Shown: in pieces, positions 45,221-53,500 of the stretch
How the letters are laid out: each line of letters starts with the position of its first letter
Numbering within the stretch: the stretch's first letter is position 1
NCBI RefSeq assembly: GCF_965229915.1
Contig: NZ_CBDDJZ010000002.1
Location: 496,001-560,000, forward strand
Direction: 5' to 3'
Origin: Marinoscillum sp965229915
GTDB taxonomy: Bacteria > Bacteroidota > Bacteroidia > Cytophagales > Cyclobacteriaceae
Length of the DNA stretch: 64,000 nt
Notes under the pieces: model-generated
Told to the model about the DNA's origin: nothing
What the model saw: the letters and a program-made list of their open reading frames with translations, nothing else
The model's database searches: none
Position numbers and translations under genes: made by a program

Positions 45221-47038
45221 ATGGAGCGAAAAACATTCAATCCGTTGGAATGGCTTGATAAGCCAGGGCAGCAAGTAAAAGTTACAGAGCAAAGCAAATA
45301 CAATACAAGTACACAACTCGAAGAAGTTGAACGAATCATTCAAGGCATTGAGGCCAGCCACATAGATGTCACCTCCGCTTACAGCGATTGGGTAAACATC
45401 GGCTTTGCCTTTGCGGATGAGTTTGGTGAGACAGGTAGAAACCTGTTTCACCGTGTTAGTCAATATCATCCTGAGTATTCCACACAGGAATGCGACAAGC
45501 AGTTTGATAATTGCATGAAGGCAAGGGGTCAGGGAGTTTCCCTGAAAACCTTCTTCTATCATGCCAAGGAAGCAGGAATACCACTGACTACACCAAAGCA
45601 GGAAAGACAAGCCTACAGCCCTGCAAGCAGGTCTGAGAATCATAGCAAGAATCTCAATACTCAGGCAGAAATCAAGAAAGAACCGGAACAAATGCCAACC
45701 TTTTCTGATTCCTTATTTCCTGAACTTCCTGAGTTTTTGCAAAAGGTAATACAGATAGCCACTTCCAATGAGGAAAGGGATATTCTACTCCTTGGCTCCT
45801 TAGTGGCTATTAGTGCTTGTTTACCCAAAGTGTCAGGTATTTATGATGGCAAGCGTGTCTATTCCAATCTGTTTCTATTCATTACCGCCCAAGCCTCGGC
45901 AGGTAAAGGTCGTTTGGTGCATTGTCGCCAACTAGTGAATCCAGTACACAAAGAGTTCAGGGAGCAAGCCAAACTCCACAAGCAACATTACGAACTGGAA
46001 TTGGCTGAATACAACGCCAACAAAGGGAAAGTTGAAGGAATAGAGAAACCCGAGAAGCCACCCGAAAAGATGCTCTTTATCCCCGCCAATAACAGCTCCA
46101 CAGGAGCTTATCAATTATTGGGTGATAGTGACGGTAAAGGACTGATATTTGAAACTGAGGGTGACACACTTGCACATGCTTTTAAGAGCGATTACGGCAA
46201 TTATAGTGACGGCTTTAGAAAAGCCTTTCACCATGAGACTATTTCCTATTATCGCAGGACAGACCGTGAATATGTGGACATAGAAAGCCCTTGTCTTTCT
46301 ACTGTCTTGTCAGGTACGCACAAGCAAGTAGCAGCACTAATCCCGAATGCAGAAAACGGCTTATTCAGCCGTTTCATATTCTATTACATGAATGTTCGGC
46401 CAGTGTGGAAGAATGTATTTGCTTCGCAAACTACCAATGGATTAGATGACTACTTTGATGCGTTAGGAAATGAGTTCTTTAACCTTTACAGTTCGTTGAA
46501 AGCTGGACAGGATGTTCAATTCTTTCTCACCGCTGACCAGCAAGACCAATTCAATCAGTTCTTTGGTCAGATACAAGAAAAGTATATGAGCATTCAAGGA
46601 ATCGACTACATGGCAACCATCCGAAGGTTGGGATTGATTGCCTATCGTTTCTGCATGATATTCTCCGCTTTGCGGATCATGGAGACTGGTGAAACATCAT
46701 CAAAGATGATTTGTGAAGAAAGAGACTTTCAAGCTTCGCTTGCAATGGTCAAAGTGTTGGTAAAGCATTCGAGTAAAGTATTTGCAGAACTCCCGGAAGA
46801 CGTACAGAAACCTACTCGATTAAATAGGAAAGAGAAATTCTTGAATAAGCTACCCAAACACTTCAACCGTCAAAAGTACCTTGAAGTGGCAGCAGCTTTG
46901 AGCATTCCTCACAAAACGGCAGAGGGCTATATCACTGACTTCTGCAAATCAGGTCTGCTTCACCGTGAGTCTCAGGACAACTACATAAACACCTCGATTG
47001 AGGATACTCAGGATTCTGAGGATGCTAAGGAAAATTAA
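45221..47038 (+). CDS. DUF3987 helicase/primase-associated protein
   Basis: The 605-residue protein has a PriCT-like N terminus (about 35-120: SAYSDWVNIGFAFADEFGET, QCDKQFDNCM) and a DUF3987 core of about 175-560. The core has FITAQASAGKGRL, a Walker-A-like loop, then FIPANNSSTGAYQLL, FETEGDTLAHAFKSDYGNYS, DGFRKAFHHETISYYRRTDR and FSRFIFYYMNVRP. These proteins accompany primases in phages and Bacteroidota elements and are taken to be ATPase/helicase-like. The gap after the stop is short and holds a small hairpin CTAAGGA/TCCTTGG across the stop codon (47025-47045), without a T-run. This is the last core gene before the cargo. Confidence 0.82.
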   Translation: MERKTFNPLEWLDKPGQQVKVTEQSKYNTSTQLEEVERIIQGIEASHIDVTSAYSDWVNIGFAFADEFGETGRNLFHRVSQYHPEYSTQECDKQFDNCMKARGQGVSLKTFFYHAKEAGIPLTTPKQERQAYSPASRSENHSKNLNTQAEIKKEPEQMPTFSDSLFPELPEFLQKVIQIATSNEERDILLLGSLVAISACLPKVSGIYDGKRVYSNLFLFITAQASAGKGRLVHCRQLVNPVHKEFREQAKLHKQHYELELAEYNANKGKVEGIEKPEKPPEKMLFIPANNSSTGAYQLLGDSDGKGLIFETEGDTLAHAFKSDYGNYSDGFRKAFHHETISYYRRTDREYVDIESPCLSTVLSGTHKQVAALIPNAENGLFSRFIFYYMNVRPVWKNVFASQTTNGLDDYFDALGNEFFNLYSSLKAGQDVQFFLTADQQDQFNQFFGQIQEKYMSIQGIDYMATIRRLGLIAYRFCMIFSALRIMETGETSSKMICEERDFQASLAMVKVLVKHSSKVFAELPEDVQKPTRLNRKEKFLNKLPKHFNRQKYLEVAAALSIPHKTAEGYITDFCKSGLLHRESQDNYINTSIEDTQDSEDAKEN

Positions 47039-47119
47039 TCCTTGGTATCCTCCATTTCCTTAAAATCCTGAAACATTAAATCCACAAATCTACCTACTTC
47101 GTTTCTTCTTTTTCTTTCC

Positions 47120-47156
47120 TATATTTGGCATTATTTGTCAAGTAATATATTGCCAA
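47120..47156 (+). promoter_or_regulatory. Promoter and operator-like repeat in front of the XRE-Argonaute genes
   Basis: TATATTTG (47120-47127) is an exact TAnnTTTG -7 element. TTGGCA (47125-47130) and TGCCAA (47151-47156) are an inverted repeat that starts on the -7 element and ends at the base before the ATG, with inner ATTATT/AATATA symmetry. A repressor bound there would cover the start of transcription, as expected for self-control by an XRE protein. Confidence 0.5.
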
Positions 47157-47157
47157 C

Positions 47158-47448
47158 ATGGATAACTTCGGTTCTAGACTGAAAGCATTAAGAACAAAAC
47201 AAGGGCTATTAATGCGACAAGTCGCTGCTGCTACAGATGTGGACACCTCTATGATAAGCAAGTTTGAGAATGGTGATCGACTTCCAACAAGAAAACAAAT
47301 TGAAAAGCTCGCTTTGATTTTAAAGGTTACAGAAGAGGAATTACTCGTTCAAGCATATAGTGAAAAAATTGCATACGATTTAATCAAAGAACCGCTAGCT
47401 GAGGAAATTGTCGAATTGGCATTAAAAAAATTACAATTAAAAAAATGA
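47158..47448 (+). CDS. XRE family HTH regulator
   Basis: The 96-residue protein is a single Cro/C1-type HTH: FGSRLKALRTKQGLLMRQVA, AATDVDTSMISKFENGDRLP and TRKQIEKLALILKVTEEELL, then a short C-terminal helix (PLAEEIVELALKKLQLKK). Such regulators often control defence genes (restriction-modification and similar) in Bacteroidota. It lies 22 bp upstream of the Argonaute gene, in the same direction, behind the promoter and inverted repeat just described; together they make a separate cargo unit. Confidence 0.88.
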   Translation: MDNFGSRLKALRTKQGLLMRQVAAATDVDTSMISKFENGDRLPTRKQIEKLALILKVTEEELLVQAYSEKIAYDLIKEPLAEEIVELALKKLQLKK

Positions 47449-47470
47449 ACTAACCAAACAGTACATCTTT

Positions 47471-49570
47471 ATGCCTAGCCATTGTTTCAATATACTCACA
47501 TTCAATCATCCTCAGGAAGAACAAACCTTTTACTTCACTGACCAGGAACAAGCCAACCTCACACGGATTTACAAATCCTTAGTGCCAGATGAAGTCATTG
47601 AAAAGTATGGAGAGCAAGACCACTATTACACATCATTTACAGTTGAGGCCGAAGGTTTCTTAGCGGTATCAAAACCAACAAGTCCACAGTTTGAGACCAA
47701 GACAAATGAGCAAGGAGAAGAACGGTCATATACCATCCGTAATTCTACCTTTTCCACTTCAGTACTAAAGAGATATTACAATTCACTCATTCATAGCCAT
47801 TTCAAGGAGAAAGGATTTTTAGTGAAGCCCAATTTTGTAAGTGATACAGAAGTTTGGCTTCCAAGTGCCAAACAAGACACCACATGCAAGTACAAGATAT
47901 TCGACCGCTTCTCACTCAAAGTACAGTTTAAGACAGTTTCCGACAGTCTTGAATTGTTGGTGACATTTGAAGGTAAATCCAAAATCTTCAAAGTTCCTGT
48001 CTCCACTCTTTTAGAGGATGTATCACCGACAGATATTAATTGGGTAGTGTATGAAAAGGGTCTGTACCGTTTTGATGAGTTACCTGATAGCGGTAAAAGA
48101 GAATATGACAAGGTGTATCCAGTATGGAATTTCGAAATCAGAGATGCATTAATGCAAGGAACGGAAGCCCCGGACAAAACCAATAAGTACAAAAAGTTTA
48201 GAGAGGGAATCGACAAGTTCTACAATCAATACCTGAATACAGAGGAGTTCAAAGCAATCATTCCAATTACCTCCAATGGATTCATACCAGTTAATAAAAT
48301 CAATGTCGGGTCAGTCAACAATTCCAGTAACCGACTTTTATTCGGTGAACAAAAGTCTGGTATTGTGCCAATGGATGGAATGAAAGAGCATGGCCCCTTT
48401 GATTTCAGCTCTACTTCTAAAATCCACTTCTTTTTCATCTTCCATAAAGATGATCAACACATCGCCCAGAAGATGGACGGTTATTTCAAAGGATCAGAAT
48501 TTGGCTTCAAAGGATTGACCAAGTTTATTCATACGCCATACCATACTGAAAAAGGATTCAGTATAAGGTTTGATGACAGAGATGATCCATGGCCAGAAAT
48601 CTATGAAGCCATTACCAATAAACACTTTGAATCTGACATTCAGTACATCGCCATTTATATCAGTCCATTCTCCAAAAATGCTCCAGACAAATCAAGAAGG
48701 AAGATATACTACAAGCTGAAAGAATTGCTACTGAAAGAAGGCGTATCCTCACAGGTAATTGACGGAGAGAAGGTATTGACCAACGAAAAGTACTATTACA
48801 GCCTACCGAATATTGCTATCGCCATTTTAGCCAAACTGAACGGCATCCCTTGGAAGCTGGATACAAAGCTCAAAAATGAATTGATAGTAGGCATTGGAGC
48901 ATTTAGAAACTCAGAAGTTGACATACAATATATAGGAAGTGCTTTTAGCTTCGCTAACAATGGGAAATTCAACCGTTTTGAGTGCTTCCAAAAAGACCAA
49001 ACAAAGGAGTTAGCAGGTTCAATTATCAGGGCAGTAAAGGAGTATGCTAATGTAAATACAGGCATCAAACGGCTTGTGATACACTTCTACAAGAGTATGA
49101 GGCAAGATGAACTTCAACCAATAGAAGACGGCCTCAAAGACCTTGGATTAGACATTCCGGTATTTATAGTGTCCATCAACAAAACAGAATCCTCAGACAT
49201 TGTTGCATTTGACAACAGTTGGAAAGACCTTATGCCAATGAGTGGCACATTCATAAAGGTTGGGTACAATAAATTCCTGCTATTCAACAACACACGATAC
49301 AATCCAAAATTTTACAGCTTCCATGACGGTTTTCCGTTCCCGATCAAGTTAAAAATTTTCTGCACAGAAAAGGAGCTGGTAGAGGAATATAAGACAGTAA
49401 AGGAACTGATTGACCAGGTATATCAATTCAGCCGTATGTATTGGAAATCAGTAAGGCAACAGAACTTACCAGTCACCATCAAATACCCTGAAATGGTCGC
49501 AGAAATGCTCCCTCATTTTGATGGAAATGAAATACCTGAATTTGGAAAAGACAACCTTTGGTTCTTGTAA
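47471..49570 (+). CDS. Long prokaryotic Argonaute, PIWI catalytic residues apparently lost
   Basis: The 699-residue protein has a MID domain with the 5'-end-binding pattern: Y414-K415 in KIYYKLKELL, Gln428 in EGVSSQV and Lys455 in NIAIAILAKLNGIPW (447-461), the most recognisable stretch of PIWI proteins. The PIWI domain continues LIVGIGAF (471-478): the first catalytic Asp of active Argonautes is Gly476 here. RLVIHFYKSM (534-543) has Tyr/Lys where the second Asp (often IHRDGR) should be, and the C-terminal region has KYPEMVAEM for the usual Tyr-Ala-Asp/His. So slicing is very unlikely, but guide binding is likely intact. The 400-residue N-terminal half has no obvious PAZ. No nuclease, TIR, SIR2 or membrane partner lies next to it. 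The stop overlaps the Fur gene by one base. Confidence 0.85.
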   Translation: MPSHCFNILTFNHPQEEQTFYFTDQEQANLTRIYKSLVPDEVIEKYGEQDHYYTSFTVEAEGFLAVSKPTSPQFETKTNEQGEERSYTIRNSTFSTSVLKRYYNSLIHSHFKEKGFLVKPNFVSDTEVWLPSAKQDTTCKYKIFDRFSLKVQFKTVSDSLELLVTFEGKSKIFKVPVSTLLEDVSPTDINWVVYEKGLYRFDELPDSGKREYDKVYPVWNFEIRDALMQGTEAPDKTNKYKKFREGIDKFYNQYLNTEEFKAIIPITSNGFIPVNKINVGSVNNSSNRLLFGEQKSGIVPMDGMKEHGPFDFSSTSKIHFFFIFHKDDQHIAQKMDGYFKGSEFGFKGLTKFIHTPYHTEKGFSIRFDDRDDPWPEIYEAITNKHFESDIQYIAIYISPFSKNAPDKSRRKIYYKLKELLLKEGVSSQVIDGEKVLTNEKYYYSLPNIAIAILAKLNGIPWKLDTKLKNELIVGIGAFRNSEVDIQYIGSAFSFANNGKFNRFECFQKDQTKELAGSIIRAVKEYANVNTGIKRLVIHFYKSMRQDELQPIEDGLKDLGLDIPVFIVSINKTESSDIVAFDNSWKDLMPMSGTFIKVGYNKFLLFNNTRYNPKFYSFHDGFPFPIKLKIFCTEKELVEEYKTVKELIDQVYQFSRMYWKSVRQQNLPVTIKYPEMVAEMLPHFDGNEIPEFGKDNLWFL

Positions 49571-49980
49571 TGGACAGAATAGAAGAAATATTTAAAATTA
49601 AGGACGTAAAGCCGACTGCTGTAAGGATAGTAGTACTGCGCTACCTATTAGAACAAAAGAAAGCACAGTCTTTAAAGGACATTGAAGTTGGTCTCGATCA
49701 ATCAGACAGAAGTTCAATTTTTCGCACACTAAAAACTTTTGAAGATCATAAGGTGATCCATAGTATCGAAGATGGCTCAGGGATGACCAAGTATGCTGTA
49801 TGTGTAGAAGGCTGCAATTGCGATCCAGAAGACCTTCATTATCATTTCTATTGCACTTCATGTGAAATGACTTTTTGCCTTTTAGACCACCCTATTCCTT
49901 TAGTCAATCTACCAAATAATTTTAAAATGGCACAAGCTAACATGGTCATTAAAGGATTATGCGATAAGTGTAACCAATAA
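49570..49980 (+). CDS. Fur family metalloregulator
   Basis: Start ATG at 49570, sharing one base with the Argonaute stop (TAATG); 136 residues. It has a winged helix (PTAVRIVVLRYLLEQKKAQS; recognition part DQSDRSSIFRTLKTFEDHKV) and a dimer domain with HYHFYCTSC (His/Cys ligands), CLLDHPIP, and a final CDKC, two CxxC pairs for a structural zinc. This is a Fur/Zur/PerR-type protein; the family member and metal are not decided. It starts the metal-resistance block, 45 bp before the next gene, which has its own promoter. The overlap with the Argonaute gene shows they share a transcript at least in part. Confidence 0.88.
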   Translation: MDRIEEIFKIKDVKPTAVRIVVLRYLLEQKKAQSLKDIEVGLDQSDRSSIFRTLKTFEDHKVIHSIEDGSGMTKYAVCVEGCNCDPEDLHYHFYCTSCEMTFCLLDHPIPLVNLPNNFKMAQANMVIKGLCDKCNQ

Positions 49981-49984
49981 CCTT

Positions 49985-50019
49985 TGCAATCGGGTTGCAC
50001 TATCGCTTCATTATCTTTG
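49985..50019 (+). promoter_or_regulatory. Promoter with TGCAA-N5-TTGCA repeat before DUF6660
   Basis: TATCTTTG (50012-50019) is an exact -7 element, and TGCAA (49985-49989) with TTGCA (49995-49999) is an inverted repeat about 17 bp upstream, near the -33 position. The ATG at 50026 is six bases after the -7 element, so little or no leader is expected. The repeat may bind the Fur protein encoded just upstream; that is inference. Confidence 0.45.
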
Positions 50020-50025
50020 TGACCA

Positions 50026-50358
50026 ATGAAGTATTTATCTTTGATATTCGCCACGTTTACGCTGATGCTCTCCACAGTCCCTATTGAGGGAGCTTGTCGT
50101 AGTAACTCGTATGATGGTGTTTACAACTACTCAAATACAGAATCTAGTCAGCAGGAGAGCGGAAATCAGGATAACGAAAATTGCCCCCCACTCTGCGGTT
50201 GTCAATGTAGTCATGTACATGCAATCTCTTTTGGAAACAATAGGGTAATTATCAATCTGGTATTTGCGGATAATAATAAGTTGCCCAGAAACTACAACAA
50301 TGGTATTTCTTTTAATTTAATCAATGCCATTTGGCATCCCCCAAAGTTCTCCGAATAG
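50026..50358 (+). CDS. DUF6660-like small periplasmic Cys-rich protein
   Basis: The 110-residue protein has a signal peptide (MKYLSLIFATFTLMLSTVPI, cleaving near EGAC) and a Cys/His cluster CPPLCGCQCSHVH (about residues 53-65) suited to binding soft metals. The rest is Asn-rich and ends in WHPPKF. It matches the small exported proteins that often precede RND metal pumps in Bacteroidota (DUF6660). A periplasmic metal-capture role is plausible but not shown. It has its own promoter and is 184 bp from the pump gene. Confidence 0.7.
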   Translation: MKYLSLIFATFTLMLSTVPIEGACRSNSYDGVYNYSNTESSQQESGNQDNENCPPLCGCQCSHVHAISFGNNRVIINLVFADNNKLPRNYNNGISFNLINAIWHPPKFSE

Positions 50359-50428
50359 GTTATTGCTTACTTATTCAAGGGTATTAACACATGTGATTTT
50401 CAAGTCACATGTGTGATATTCAATAACC
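50358..50428. promoter_or_regulatory. Nested inverted repeats with paired CACATGTG palindromes
   Basis: ACACATGTGA (50387-50396) and TCACATGTGT (50405-50414) are perfect 10-bp arms around eight bases, and each contains the self-complementary CACATGTG, centres 18 bp apart. Outside them GGTTATTG (50358-50365) and CAATAACC (50421-50428) form a second pair. It could be an operator for two dimers or a folded RNA leader or terminator; there is no T-run, which favours an operator. Confidence 0.45.
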
Positions 50429-50500
50429 ACCACTACGCCTACAGTCCAATAGAACAGTACGGCTTGTATTTCCAAATCAACATGTTTAAAAGTCATAAAC

Positions 50501-50530
50501 ATCAGGACTTCTTTATCAAGAGATCCTGAT
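50501..50530 (+). promoter_or_regulatory. Inverted repeat just upstream of the RND pump start
   Basis: ATCAGGA (50501-50507) and TCCTGAT (50524-50530) are 16 bp apart and end 12 bp before the ATG at 50543. In the mRNA this would make a hairpin directly in front of the ribosome-binding region. It may affect translation of the pump. Confidence 0.35.
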
Positions 50531-50542
50531 AAAAGTAAAGCT

Positions 50543-53500
50543 ATGATTAATCAAATAATTTCGTTTTCAATAAAAAACAAGCTTATTATTGGCATGCTCA
50601 CCATTGCCCTCATTATTGGTGGCTTATGGAGTGCGTCCCAAGTACCGCTAGATGCTGTGCCGGATATTACAAATAACCAGGTACAGGTCATTACACAAGC
50701 TCCGAACCTGGGCACAGAGGATATTGAGCAGTTTGTTACCTATCCAGTGGAGGTGGCAGTAGCCAACCTACCCGGTGTAACTGAAATCCGCTCGGTTTCC
50801 CGATTTGGTTTATCGGTAGTAACTATCGTTTTTGAAGACGATATTGGAACTTATCTGCCAAGGCAATTAGTGGCTGAAAAGCTTGCAGAAATCAAAGAAA
50901 GTATCCCAAAAGAATTTGGTGAGCCTTCAATGGGGCCAATATCCACCGGGTTGGGAGAAATCTATCAATACACACTAAAAGTAGATTCTACTCACAAAGG
51001 CCAATTCACTCCCACTGATTTACGCACGATGCAAGATTGGATTGTGCGTAGGCAAATGGCAATGGTTCCCGGAGTGGTAGAAATAAACGCCATTGGAGGA
51101 AGTTTGAAACAGTATGAAGTGGCCATCAACCCAGATGAACTGAAGGCAATTGGCATTACTATTCTTGATATTTTCAATGCACTGGAAGCCAACAATCAGA
51201 ATACAGGTGGCGCTTATATCGAGAAAAACCATCAAGCCAATTTTATTAGAGGCGAAGGTTTAGCCAGAAATCTGAAAGACATTGAGAACATAGTGGTTAA
51301 AAATGTGAATAACCTGCCTATCCGAATCAAGGATGTAGCAAAAGTTCAATATGGTAATGCGGTTCGTTATGGTGCACTAACGCAGGATGGTGAAGAAGTT
51401 GTAGGTGGGTTAGTGTTATTGCTCAAAGGAGCCAACTCCAATGATGTAATAATTCGTGTGAAAGAACGCATGATGGAAATTCAGAAATCCTTACCTGAAG
51501 GTATTGTAATTGAACCACTACTTGACAGAAGTAAACTCATAGCAAAAACAACAGACACAGTCAGCACTAACCTGATGGAAGGGGCATTGATTGTCATTTT
51601 TGTTTTGGTGTTTCTGCTTGGGAATTGGCGTGGTGGATTAATCGTAGCATCAACTATTCCCCTATCCTTATTGTTTGCTTTTGTATTAATGAACGTTTTT
51701 GGCGTTTGGGCAAACTTGATGAGCCTGGGAGCCATTGATTTCGGAATCATTATAGACGGTGCTGTAATAATTGTGGAAAGCACCGTATTTCTCCTTCACG
51801 AACGTGTATTGAAAAAACAGAACATCACTGCACAGGTTAGAGATGAAGTATCCTATTCGGCCTCAAGCAAAATGATGAATGCTGCCTTCTTTGGTCAACT
51901 CATTATACTCATAGTGTTTATCCCGATTCTTGCCCTACAAGGTGTTGAGGGTAAAATGTTCAAGCCGATGGCACTCACCTTCATGTTTGCCATGATTGGT
52001 GTTATGATCCTTTGCCTAACCTATGTTCCTATGATGTCGGCTTGGTTTATTCGTACAAGCAACAGTAATAAAGCTTCATGGGGTGATCGTTTTGTCCTTT
52101 GGCTTGAGAATATTTATGAACCCACATTGGGTAGGGCATTAAAAAAAGCCAAATGGGTAATCGTTTCAGCGGTTGTATTGCTCGGCTTGGCGGTCTTTAC
52201 CTTCTCACGCATGGGTGGAGAATTTGTTCCACAGTTGGATGAAGGAGATATTGCATTTCATGCTATTCTAAAACCGGGTAGCTCGCTATCGGAAACCATC
52301 GAAACCACCACCAAAATAGAAGGTATTGTTAAGACTAAGTTTCCTGAAGTACTGAAGATAGTTAGCCGTATTGGGTCTGCCGAAATCCCAACAGATCCTA
52401 TGCCCTTTGATTATGCAGATGTATTCGTCATAATGGCTCCCAAGGAAGAATGGGTTTCTGCCGAAAGCAAAGACGATCTGATATATAAAATGAAAGAGGA
52501 ACTGGAAAAGATACCAGGTGTCAATTTCGAGTTTACCCAGCCCATCGAAATGCGGTTCAACGAATTGTTAGAAGGAATTAAGGAGGATATTGCCATCAAA
52601 TTATACGGGGAAGACATCAATATCTTGGCCGCAAAAGCGGAAGAAATATCAAAGATTATTGCCGGGACTCAAGGCATAGGTGATATGCGTGTGGAGGCAA
52701 CAACAGGACTTCCCCAAATGACTGTGCAGTATAACCGGAATAAACTGGCTCAATATGGGGTAAATATCCAAGACCTGAATAGGTTGATTCAATCAGCTTT
52801 TGTAGGTGGTAAGGCAGGGGTAATTTTTGAAGGTGAAAAACGTTTTGATTTGGTCGTTCGACTGGATGAACAACACCGTAAAAGCATTGACGATATAAAG
52901 AACCTCTACATTAGTTTACCCAGCGGCTCACAAATCCCTCTGAAAGAAGTAGCAAACATAAGCTACCAACCAGGCCCCATGCAAATCAGCCGGGATAATA
53001 CCAACCGCAGGACTTATGTAGGCATCAATGTCAGGGGACGTGATATAAAATCACTTGTAGAAGAAATTCAGCAAAAGTTGGACGCAAAGCTTGACCTCCC
53101 CCCTGGTTATTACATACGGTATGGGGGCGCTTTTGAGAATCTGGAACGTGCCAGTAAGCGATTACAAATAGTCGTTCCTATCGCATTAGCATTGATATTC
53201 TTACTCATATTTTTTGCTCTAAAGTCTTTCAAACAATCCATGATGATATACATGGCCATTCCATTGGCAGCCATTGGAGGGGTTTTCTCTTTATGGTTGC
53301 GAGATATGCCGTTCAGTATTTCAGCAGGCGTTGGTTTTATTGTACTCTTTGGAGTAGCCGTATTGAATGGGTTAGTACTCATAAGTGGATGGAACGAACT
53401 GAAAGATGAAGGAGTAAGCGATTTGAATGAACGTATCCGGTTAGGCGCAAGAAGGCGGATAAGGCCAATTCTTCTTACAGCACTCACAGATGTCTTTGGC

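Noticed and set aside
47471..49570. Argonaute as part of a SPARTA/SPARSA-type short system
   Set aside because: The protein is 699 residues with a long N-terminal half, not a 450-500 residue MID-PIWI, and no TIR, SIR2 or APAZ-carrying gene is adjacent.
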